In this document: in pieces, positions 1 through 5,783 of the stretch
How the letters are laid out: every line of letters begins with the position of its first letter
Numbering within the stretch: the first letter of the stretch is position 1
NCBI GenBank assembly: GCA_964418645.1
Contig: CAYQME010000086.1
Span: 1 to 8,310 of the forward strand
Direction of reading: 5' to 3'
Origin: JAADHG01 sp964418645
Lineage (GTDB): Bacteria > Bacteroidota > Bacteroidia > Flavobacteriales > Flavobacteriaceae
DNA: 8,310 nt
Notes under the pieces: generated by a model
Databases searched by the model: none
Told to the model about the DNA's origin: nothing
The model's input: only the letters and a program-made list of their open reading frames with translations
Translations under genes and position numbers: made by a program

Positions 1-7
1 TATATAA

Positions 8-147
8 AACAAAAAACCGAGATCCCTCAATCTCGGTTTTTCTAAAATTTGCTTATTTATTATATTGGTAGATTTAGGGTTTCTAGATCCACAACATAAT
101 GCAAATATTAATTAATTAATCCATTGAACTAAAAACTAAATTCTAGT
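8..147 (-). ncRNA. Candidate small RNA between promoter and terminator
   Basis: A perfect minus-strand TAnnTTTG box (TACATTTG, 161 down to 154) predicts a transcript start near 147, and the 12-41 hairpin followed by T-rich sequence would end it about 135-140 nt later. The interval has no usable reading frame: the ATG triplets on this strand are followed within a few codons by stops. The direct repeats upstream suggest regulated transcription. I recognise no known RNA family. The box and hairpin are seen; the RNA is inferred. The leftward transcript could instead be a leader or spurious. Confidence 0.33.
12..41. terminator. Bidirectional intrinsic terminator
   Basis: A perfect 12-bp stem (AAAAACCGAGAT / ATCTCGGTTTTT) encloses a six-base loop, CCCTCA. 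The right side has five Ts and the left side, read on the minus strand, has six Ts, a G and four more Ts, so it can work in both directions. Rightward it would end a gene lying before the window. Leftward it would end the candidate small RNA starting near 147. Confidence 0.8.
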
Positions 148-153
148 ACACTT

Positions 154-161
154 CAAATGTA
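154..161 (-). promoter_or_regulatory. Leftward Bacteroidota -7 box TACATTTG
   Basis: Read on the minus strand the sequence is TACATTTG, an exact match to the TAnnTTTG -7 element. There is no TTG at the expected -33 position. Instead the nearest copy of the direct-repeat motif (180-197) occupies that place, as expected for a promoter that needs an activator. Confidence 0.4.
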
Positions 162-179
162 AAATTAATATTCAATTCA

Positions 180-269
180 TCGATTAAAAACATTATTTAT
201 TCGATGAAATACACTTTTTTTTAACATTTATAGATGAAAAATACTAAAACATCGATGAAATGCACTTTT
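180..269 (-). repeat. Four helically phased direct repeats, possible activator sites
   Basis: Read on the minus strand, four 18-bp copies occur at 269-252 (AAAAGTGCATTTCATCGA), 248-231 (TTTAGTATTTTTCATCTA), 218-201 (AAAAGTGTATTTCATCGA) and 197-180 (AATAATGTTTTTAATCGA). The first and third differ at one base only. The spacing is 21, 30 and 21 bp, about two, three and two helical turns, so all copies face one side of the DNA. A conserved 9-mer (TTTCATCGA) with a 12-bp spacer inside each pair is the geometry used by LytTR-family regulators such as AgrA. The regulator is inferred, and none is encoded in the window. Confidence 0.55.
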
Positions 270-329
270 ATTCAACTAAGAATCATTAAAATTTAACCCT
301 GTATTTTAGTGTTAATTCTACAAAAAAAG

Positions 330-366
330 AAAAAAGCATCATCCAAAAATGGAACGATGCTTTTTT
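330..366. terminator. Orphan intrinsic terminator
   Basis: An 11-bp stem (AAAAAAGCATC / GATGCTTTTTT) carries a 15-base apical part that can itself pair TCC with GGA around AAAAAT. It is followed by Ts in both directions: six to the right, and T6-C-T7 on the minus strand. No gene lies immediately to the left on the plus strand or to the right on the minus strand, so what it terminates is unclear. It isolates the SPFH operon from the repeat region. Confidence 0.75.
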
Positions 367-475
367 ACTACTAACCAACCAAAATATAATTATTATGTAT
401 TGAAAAGAATTCAATGAAATAACTACAATTTATATTAAACAACTTTCATGCCAAAAAATATTTATGATAAAAAGT

Positions 476-505
476 TTGGAAATATAAAAATTTATTATAT
501 CTTTA
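476..505 (+). promoter_or_regulatory. Promoter of the SPFH operon
   Basis: A TTG at 476-478 (within TTTG) is followed after exactly 19 bp by TATCTTTA at 498-505, which matches seven of eight positions of TTG-N19-TAnnTTTG, the primary-sigma consensus of Bacteroidota. The predicted start is near 511, giving a leader of about 30 nt before the ATG at 542. No Shine-Dalgarno sequence is present; the leader is AT-rich, as is normal in this group. Confidence 0.55.
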
Positions 506-530
506 TGATATCATTTTAATATCATATTAA
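504..530. promoter_or_regulatory. Overlapping inverted repeats at the operon start
   Basis: Three symmetric elements overlap: TATGATAT (504-511) pairs with ATATCATA (519-526); ATGATATCAT (505-514) is a 10-bp perfect palindrome; and TTAATAT-C-ATATTAA (516-530) has perfect 7-bp arms around one base. They cover the end of the -7 box and the predicted transcription start, a position suited to a repressor operator. The Arc-like protein at the end of the operon is a possible ligand. Symmetry is common by chance in such AT-rich DNA, so this is tentative. Confidence 0.35.
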
Positions 531-541
531 ATTTATATATC

Positions 542-1402
542 ATGAAAGAAGAAAAAATTATTATTCCAGCAAACGGTTATTTAATGTTATTTGTATTTCT
601 AATGCTGTTTTTTGGCGGTATTGGAGGAGTCATTACTTTTGAAAACCCTTGGTTTGTTCTAATTATACTCACTGCAATAATTATTGCTGCTGGTTTTATT
701 ATGGTACAACCTAACAACTCAAGAGTATTACTACTTTTTGGGAAGTATGTTGGTTCAGTTAAAAGGAATGGTTTTTATTGGGTGAATCCATTTTATACAA
801 AGAAAAAAATCTCTCTTAGAGCAAGTAACTTTGATAGTGAACGCTTAAAAGTGAACGACAAATTAGGTAATCCCATAATGATTAGTACCATTTTAGTTTG
901 GCGTGTATTAGATACTTATAAAGCTGCTTTTGATGTAGATAATTATGAAGATTTTGTACGTGTACAAACAGATGCTGCCGTTCGTAAATTGGCAAGTATG
1001 TATCCTTACGATAATTTTGCTGATGAAGGTCATACCGAAGACATTACACTGCGCTCTAGCGTAAATGAAGTAAGTGAAGCACTTGAAAAAGAAATAGAAG
1101 AACGCCTCTCAATTGCAGGCATAGAAGTTCTTGAAGCTAGAATAGGTTATTTGGCTTATGCTCAAGAAATTGCAAATGCCATGTTAAAACGCCAACAAGC
1201 AACAGCTATTGTAGCTGCCAGACATAAAATTGTTGAAGGCGCTGTAAGTATGGTAGAAATGGCATTAGAAGAGCTAGGTAAAAAAGAGATAGTAGATTTA
1301 GACGAAGAACGAAAAGCAGCAATGGTAAGTAATCTTATGGTTATTTTATGTGGTGATAAAGATGCTTCGCCAGTTTTAAATACAGGAACCTTAAATCAAT
1401 AA
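542..1402 (+). CDS. SPFH/band-7 domain membrane protein
   Basis: A 286-residue protein of the stomatin/prohibitin/flotillin (SPFH, band 7) superfamily. Two hydrophobic segments (about residues 13-33 and 36-55) form an N-terminal membrane hairpin. The SPFH domain follows from about 56, with the typical run after the membrane (RVLLLFGKYVGSVKRNGFYW, 61-80), the NPF turn and the segment IEVLEARIGYLAYAQEIA (194-211). A helical stretch rich in A, E, K and Q runs to about 260, and the tail VLNTGTLNQ is typical of the bacterial sub-family next to Arc-type genes. Such proteins oligomerise on the membrane and organise microdomains or partner proteins; the partner here is unknown. First gene of a four-gene operon with a recognisable promoter upstream; the next ATG is 2 bp after the stop. 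The family is clear, the cellular role is not. Confidence 0.93.
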   Translation: MKEEKIIIPANGYLMLFVFLMLFFGGIGGVITFENPWFVLIILTAIIIAAGFIMVQPNNSRVLLLFGKYVGSVKRNGFYWVNPFYTKKKISLRASNFDSERLKVNDKLGNPIMISTILVWRVLDTYKAAFDVDNYEDFVRVQTDAAVRKLASMYPYDNFADEGHTEDITLRSSVNEVSEALEKEIEERLSIAGIEVLEARIGYLAYAQEIANAMLKRQQATAIVAARHKIVEGAVSMVEMALEELGKKEIVDLDEERKAAMVSNLMVILCGDKDASPVLNTGTLNQ

Positions 1403-1404
1403 AA

Positions 1405-1572
1405 ATGAAAGAATATAAAGTATTAAAACCTAAATTAGGGTTAATGAATACTTCAAATAAACTTGAAGATTTACTAAATTCATATGCTAAACAAGGTTGG
1501 TCTTTGCACAGCATTACAACGTCCCACCATGGTTACATACATGCAATTTTTGAAAGAGAAAAAAACAGATAA
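1405..1572 (+). CDS. DUF4177-like small protein (55 aa)
   Basis: A 55-residue frame, ATG at 1405, TAA at 1570-1572, with 2-bp spacers to both neighbours. It begins MKEYKVLKPKLG and continues with LEDLLNSYAKQGWSLHSI (residues 20-37) and a final strand ending IFERE. This is the layout of the DUF4177 family: a strand (EYKV), a helix in which an LxxxLNxxAxxGW pattern is conserved, and two further strands. No signal peptide or membrane segment is present, so it should be cytosolic. The family has no assigned biochemical function. The tight spacing on both sides argues for a real, translationally coupled gene rather than a chance frame, and it is short enough to be missed by length-filtered gene callers. 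Confidence 0.82.
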   Translation: MKEYKVLKPKLGLMNTSNKLEDLLNSYAKQGWSLHSITTSHHGYIHAIFEREKNR

Positions 1573-1574
1573 AA

Positions 1575-2081
1575 ATGTATAAAAAAAGGCCTAGATTAAA
1601 AATACCCTATGAGTCTTTTGATATTATTATTGAATGTATACCAATAGCCCTACTTTTATTAATGTGGTTTTATGTAATATCAGAGTATTCACAAATGCCA
1701 GAAATTGTTGCCTCGCATTTTAATGCCAAAGGTGAAGCTGATGGTTATGATAACAAAATTATAGTATGGCTCATTCCATCAATAGCCACAGTAATATATT
1801 TGTTATTGTTTATAATAAATAGATTTCCACATATTCATAATTATATGGTAAATATTACTGAGGAGAATGCATATAAAAATTACAAATTTAGTGCAAGAAT
1901 GTTAAGAATAATCAACCTTTTTATTACAAGTATTATGATGTATGTGGCTTATTTGATTATTGAAACTGCAAAAGGAGTGCAAATAGCCTTAGGGAATTCA
2001 CTCTTACTTATAATTATAGGATTTAGTATATTGTTACCCATTGCATTGTTTATTTACCAACGTAAATTAAATAAAGAGTGA
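1575..2081 (+). CDS. DUF1648 four-helix membrane protein
   Basis: A 168-residue integral membrane protein with four predicted helices (about 16-36, 62-82, 110-130 and 140-161). The segment YSQMPEIVASHFNAKGEADG (38-57) matches the DUF1648 signature of a P, then HFN, a G and a D between the first two helices. The same domain forms the N-terminal part of SdpI, the Bacillus immunity and signalling protein, but the SdpI C-terminal domain is not recognisable, so this is a stand-alone DUF1648 protein. It starts 2 bp after the DUF4177-like gene and is followed 1 bp later by an Arc-like gene. The pairing of a DUF1648 membrane protein with a small DNA-binding protein recalls SdpI with SdpR, though SdpR is an ArsR-type protein. 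Function unknown. Confidence 0.88.
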   Translation: MYKKRPRLKIPYESFDIIIECIPIALLLLMWFYVISEYSQMPEIVASHFNAKGEADGYDNKIIVWLIPSIATVIYLLLFIINRFPHIHNYMVNITEENAYKNYKFSARMLRIINLFITSIMMYVAYLIIETAKGVQIALGNSLLLIIIGFSILLPIALFIYQRKLNKE

Positions 2082-2082
2082 T

Positions 2083-2241
2083 ATGGCAAAAAAGAAAGCT
2101 TTCGCTTTGCGAGTTAATGAGGATATGTTAAAAGCTATTGAAAAATGGGCTGCTGATGAATTTAGAAGCACCAATGGTCAAATAGAATGGATGCTTATGC
2201 AAAGTCTTAAAAAAGCAAATAGAAAACCTAAAAACTCTTAA
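2083..2241 (+). CDS. Arc-type ribbon-helix-helix DNA-binding protein (52 aa)
   Basis: A 52-residue basic protein starting 1 bp after the stop of the DUF1648 gene. The first strand KAFALRV (5-11) supplies alternating residues for the major groove. Helix A spans about 13-25 (NEDMLKAIEKWAA), the turn FRSTNGQ follows (27-33), and helix B is IEWMLMQSLKKA (34-45). This is the compact ribbon-helix-helix fold of Arc/MetJ-type repressors, which act as dimers on paired operator half-sites. Small Arc-like genes of this type are often found downstream of SPFH genes. It has no linked toxin of a recognisable family. A natural expectation is autoregulation through the inverted repeats at 504-530; this is inferred only. 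Fold assignment is good, target unknown. Confidence 0.85.
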   Translation: MAKKKAFALRVNEDMLKAIEKWAADEFRSTNGQIEWMLMQSLKKANRKPKNS

Positions 2242-2248
2242 AACAATC

Positions 2249-2260
2249 CTAAAATTTTAG
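2249..2260. other. 12-bp perfect palindrome CTAAAATTTTAG
   Basis: This symmetric element lies 8 bp after the Arc-like stop codon and 30 bp before the -7 box of the next gene. It has neither loop nor T-tract, so it is not an intrinsic terminator. Three TAGT-like units follow within 20 bp (2257-2275). It could be an operator for the downstream gene or simply AT-rich sequence. No clear terminator separates the two transcription units. Confidence 0.2.
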
Positions 2261-2290
2261 TGTATTAGTCTAGTACTAAATAATTCCTGT

Positions 2291-2298
2291 TATTTTTG
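2291..2298 (+). promoter_or_regulatory. -7 box TATTTTTG of the DUF5916 gene
   Basis: An exact match to TAnnTTTG, 21 bp before the TTG start codon. The predicted transcript start is near 2305, giving a leader of about 15 nt. No TTG lies at the expected distance upstream; the nearest similar element is TTAG at 2265-2268, 23 bp from the box, so the upstream half is weak. Confidence 0.42.
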
Positions 2299-2319
2299 AT
2301 TCCACTAACCTAAAAGGAA

Positions 2320-4521
2320 TTGAAAAAACTACTTCTACTAACCGCATTATTTTCGGTATCAATAAGTTTTTCTCAAAGAACTAAGAACAAAACCGTAAAT
2401 GTAAAGTATATTACTGAACCCATAACTGTTGATGCTGTTTTAAACGAAACAGCATGGAGTCAAACAAAAGCAGCAACAAATTTTTGGGAATATTTCCCTA
2501 CAGATTCTTTACATTCCAAACAACAAGCTGAAATTAAAATGCTTTTTGACGATGACAATCTGTATATAGGTATGAAAATTAATTCTTCTGGAAATGATTT
2601 TATTATTCCATCTTTTCGTCGTGATTTTAGTGCACGAGGAAATGATAACATAACTTTAATGTTTGACACTTTTAATGACGGAACAAATGCTTTTCTTTTT
2701 GGTTCTAATGCATATGGTGTACAACGAGAAATGCTACTTTCAGGAGGAGGGTCGGATATTAGAGGGTTTAATATGGCTTGGGATACCAAATGGATCAGTG
2801 CATCAAAAATTCATGACAATTATTACATTTTAGAATGGTCTATTCCTTTATCGGCTTTTAAATATCGAGAAGGCGAAACTAAATGGCGTTTTAATAGTTA
2901 TCATTTCGATACTAAAGACAATGAAAATAATACGTGGATTAATATTCCTCAGAATCAATTTATTTTCAATTTGGCATATATGGGAGATATGATTTTTGAA
3001 AAACCTTTAGGAAAGTCTAAATCTCCAATTTCTATCATTCCTTTTGTAAACACCTTTGCTTCTAAAGATTATGAAAATGACAAATCTGAAACCGATTTCA
3101 AAGTTGGTGGAGATGCAAAATTTACAATAAACAACAGTTTAAATCTTGACCTTACGTTTAATCCCGATTTTTCGCAAGTTGAAGTAGATCAACAAATAAC
3201 GAATTTAACTCGATTTGAAATTTCTTTGCCTGAGCGCAGACAATTTTTTATTGAAAATAGTGATCTTTTTGCCGATTTTGGTAATAGTAGAGATGAAAAC
3301 CCTTTCTTTTCTAGACGTATTGGAATAGCAAGTGATATTGATGGCAATAGTATTGAAAATGATATTACTGCTGGTGTAAGACTTAGTGGTAAGGTAAACA
3401 ATAATTTACGAGTAGGAATTTTAAATATGCAAACTGCTGAAGATATTGCTAATGAAATACCTACGACAAACAATGCGGTTTTAACAATACAGCAAAAACT
3501 ATTTAGTCGTTCTAATTTAAGCGTTATGTTTATTAATAAACAAGCCACTAAAGATTATGATTTCCTAGCTAAAGAAGATCAATACAATCGTGTTTTAGGA
3601 ATAGATTATAATTTAGCTTCTGCTGATAATACTTGGGTAGGGAAATATTTTTTCCACAAATCGTTTTCGCCTACTGTAAATAATAAAGATATGGCTACTG
3701 GTGCTTCTACTGAATATTTTAGCAGAAACTGGAATATTAGACTTAGTGGTGTTTTTATTGGTGAAAATTTTCGTTCAGATTTAGGATTTATAAGACGTAC
3801 AGATGTTCTTAAAATTAGCCCTCAAATTCAACGCACCTTTTGGCCTAAAAAAGGGCGTATCCAAAAGCATAGTTTTTCCGTAACTCCTTTTATTTTATGG
3901 AAACCAGAATTAAATTTTAAAAACTCAGATTATACCATCATGAGTCGTTGGCAAGCTAGTTTTAATGATACTTCGCGATTAGAAATTTCTATGTTTAACA
4001 GGTTCACTCATCTTTTTGACGATTTTGACCCAACAGGATCAGATGATGCAATTCTTCTTCCTGGAGATGAAGATTATTATTATACTAGTTTTGATTTACG
4101 TTATAATTCAGACTCCAAGAAAAATCTATCATTTAATTTAGGGCCGTCATTTGGAAAGTTTTACAATGGAGAAAAGTATTCTATGAGAGCGCAAATGAGT
4201 TTACGTTTACAGCCGTATTTTTCAACTTCAATACAAATAAACTACGATAAGATTAATCTACCAAACCCTTATCCTAATGCAACAATATGGTTAATTGGTC
4301 CACGAGTTGATATTACTTTTAATAAAAAATTATTTTGGGCTACTTTTATACAATATAGTAGTCAACAAGATAATTTTAGTATTAATTCAAGATTACAATG
4401 GCGTTTTGCTCCATTATCAGATTTATTCGTAGTTTACAACGATAATTATTTTACCAATAATGTATTTGCACCGAGAGTGCGATCATTTAATGTAAAATTA
4501 ACCTATTGGCTTAATATTTAA
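2320..4521 (+). CDS. CBM9-like/DUF5916 outer-membrane protein, TTG start
   Basis: A 733-residue exported protein. Residues 1-18 form a signal peptide (basic KK, leucine-rich core, then SFSQ). About 27-220 resemble the family-9 carbohydrate-binding/DOMON-like domain, including ITVDAVLNETAWSQ and the DDDNLYIGM strand. The rest matches DUF5916, with its hallmark NPDFSQVEVD (281-290) followed by LPERRQFF (303-310), and continues as alternating polar and aromatic strands to the end, TYWLNI, as in outer-membrane beta barrels. The likely place is the outer membrane with the N-terminal domain as ligand-binding or plug-like part; the substrate is unknown, and a sugar ligand should not be assumed. The start is TTG at 2320: an AAGGA sits only one base before it, no ATG gives a signal peptide, and the next in-frame ATG would delete about 70 residues. 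Followed 5 bp later by the DUF819 gene. Confidence 0.88.
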   Translation: MKKLLLLTALFSVSISFSQRTKNKTVNVKYITEPITVDAVLNETAWSQTKAATNFWEYFPTDSLHSKQQAEIKMLFDDDNLYIGMKINSSGNDFIIPSFRRDFSARGNDNITLMFDTFNDGTNAFLFGSNAYGVQREMLLSGGGSDIRGFNMAWDTKWISASKIHDNYYILEWSIPLSAFKYREGETKWRFNSYHFDTKDNENNTWINIPQNQFIFNLAYMGDMIFEKPLGKSKSPISIIPFVNTFASKDYENDKSETDFKVGGDAKFTINNSLNLDLTFNPDFSQVEVDQQITNLTRFEISLPERRQFFIENSDLFADFGNSRDENPFFSRRIGIASDIDGNSIENDITAGVRLSGKVNNNLRVGILNMQTAEDIANEIPTTNNAVLTIQQKLFSRSNLSVMFINKQATKDYDFLAKEDQYNRVLGIDYNLASADNTWVGKYFFHKSFSPTVNNKDMATGASTEYFSRNWNIRLSGVFIGENFRSDLGFIRRTDVLKISPQIQRTFWPKKGRIQKHSFSVTPFILWKPELNFKNSDYTIMSRWQASFNDTSRLEISMFNRFTHLFDDFDPTGSDDAILLPGDEDYYYTSFDLRYNSDSKKNLSFNLGPSFGKFYNGEKYSMRAQMSLRLQPYFSTSIQINYDKINLPNPYPNATIWLIGPRVDITFNKKLFWATFIQYSSQQDNFSINSRLQWRFAPLSDLFVVYNDNYFTNNVFAPRVRSFNVKLTYWLNI

Positions 4522-4526
4522 TTTTT

Positions 4527-5683
4527 ATGGAAAACACGCCATTATTTACTGATGACACCATTGTATTTGGATTATTAATGTTGGTCTTAGGTTTTATTTT
4601 TTATACCGAATCTATTAAAACTGGTTTTTGGAACAAATTTTATAAAATTGTGCCTGGACTATTTATGGCATACATGTTGCCTGCTTTATTAACAACAACA
4701 GGATTAATTGCTCCTGAGTGGGAAACCCTAAGCAATACGGGAGAAGCAGTTAAACATAGCTCCAATTTGTATTATATGTCAAGCCGTTATTTATTGCCTG
4801 CCGCTTTAGTTTTAATGACCCTAAGTATCGATTTAAAAGCGGTATTTAATTTAGGCTGGAAAGCATTAATCATGTTTTTTACAGGAACTATTGGTATTGT
4901 TATTGGTGGCCCAGTAGCCATTTTATTAATTTCTATGGTCTCACCAGAAACGGTTGGTGGTGTTGGTCCAGATGCTGTGTGGAGAGGCTTATCTACACTT
5001 GCTGGAAGTTGGATTGGAGGAGGCGCTAACCAAACCGCCATGCTGGAAATTTATGGCTATAACCAAAAACTATATGGAGGTATGGTGTTTGTTGATATTG
5101 TGGTAGCTAATATTTGGATGGCGATTTTGTTAATAGGAATCGGAAAACGAAAGCGCATTAATAAATGGTTAAAAGCAGACAGCTCTTCGATAGAAGTTTT
5201 AAAAGAAAAAGTTTCAGCATTTACAGCAAAGATAAAACGAAATCCTTCATTAACCGATTTAATGATTATTGCAGCAATAGCTTTTGGAACTGTAAGTTTC
5301 GCACACTTTTTCGCTGGCTTTTTTGCTCCTTATTTTGATGGTCTCGTGGCTAATATTGAATCCGTAACTACAAGAAATATATTTACTTTTTTAGGATCAG
5401 AATTCTTTTGGATGATAAGTATTTCTACCATTATTGCCATATTATTATCATTTACAAATGCCAAGAACTATGAAGGAGCTGGTGCAAGTAAATTTGGAAG
5501 TGTGTTTATTTACATACTTGTAGCGTCTATTGGTATGAAAATGGATTTAACTCTTATATTTGACAATGCTGGTCTAATTGTGATAGGCGTTGTTTGGATG
5601 AGTATTCACGCAGGACTATTAATTTTAGTTGCAAAACTTATTAAGGCACCCTATTTTTTCTTAGCTATAGGTAGTCAAGCCAA
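4527..5683 (+). CDS. DUF819 family membrane protein, 3' end lost in gap
   Basis: The first 385 residues of a polytopic inner-membrane protein of the DUF819 (YjcL-like) family. Hydrophobic segments lie at about 11-27, 41-62, 87-105, 112-138, 185-206, 243-265, 289-308, 322-337 and 347-371, with a basic cytosolic linker (207-240). The glycine-rich motif GSWIGGGANQTAM (160-172), probably in a non-helical membrane break, is the family hallmark. A second related motif that normally begins GSQAN is cut at GSQA (382-385) by the Ns. Family members end roughly 40-50 residues further, so the C-terminal motif and last helix are missing from the assembly, not necessarily from the cell. The architecture suggests a transporter, but no substrate is established. 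It lies 5 bp after the DUF5916 gene and is very likely co-transcribed, which hints at joint uptake or export across both membranes. Confidence 0.88.
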
Positions 5684-5783
5684 NNNNNNNNNNNNNNNNN
5701 NNNNNNNNNNNNNNNNNNNNNNNNNNNNNNNNNNNNNNNNNNNNNNNNNNNNNNNNNNNNNNNNNNNNNNNNNNNNNNNNNNN
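5684..5783. other. Assembly gap of 100 Ns
   Basis: Exactly 100 undetermined bases, the conventional filler for a gap of unknown size. It must hide the end of the DUF819 gene, any intergenic sequence with a promoter, and the 5' end of the DUF4369 gene. From normal family lengths that is at least about 200 bases, so the true gap is probably longer than shown. The reading frame stays open across the Ns only because unknown bases encode no stop. Confidence 0.98.

Larger units (their letters stand above)
1..541. other. Intergenic region without protein genes
   Basis: No credible reading frame is found on either strand in this 541-bp AT-rich stretch. It is not empty: it contains two hairpin terminators, a cluster of four direct repeats, a perfect leftward promoter box and, at its right edge, the promoter and inverted repeats of the SPFH operon. 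Four tandem ATTA units lie at about 107-120. Between 367 and 470 I see only low-complexity AT-rich sequence with nothing I can name. Confidence 0.7.

Noticed and set aside
180..269. CRISPR array
   Set aside because: The repeats are short and degenerate, the spacing alternates between 21 and 30 bp, and there is no cas gene or unique-spacer pattern.
421..431. TACAATTT-like box with TTG at 400-402 as an alternative SPFH promoter
   Set aside because: It matches the -7 consensus poorly, whereas the 476-505 element has near-perfect sequence and spacing.
542..2241. Type II toxin-antitoxin system with the Arc-like protein as antitoxin
   Set aside because: No partner of a known toxin family is present; the neighbours are membrane proteins and a DUF4177-like protein.
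2249..2279. Palindrome and TAGT repeats as a terminator of the SPFH operon
   Set aside because: CTAAAATTTTAG has no loop and no T-tract follows; at most it is an operator.
2460..2789. Open frame of 109 codons on the minus strand
   Set aside because: It lies wholly antisense to the well-supported DUF5916 protein and has no family resemblance or promoter.
3189..3548. Open frame of 119 codons on the minus strand
   Set aside because: Antisense shadow of the DUF5916 protein; its composition mirrors the codon bias of the opposite strand.
4787..5041. Open frame of 84 codons on the minus strand
   Set aside because: Antisense to the conserved membrane helices and GSWIGGGAN motif of the DUF819 gene; proline-rich by reversal of glycine codons.
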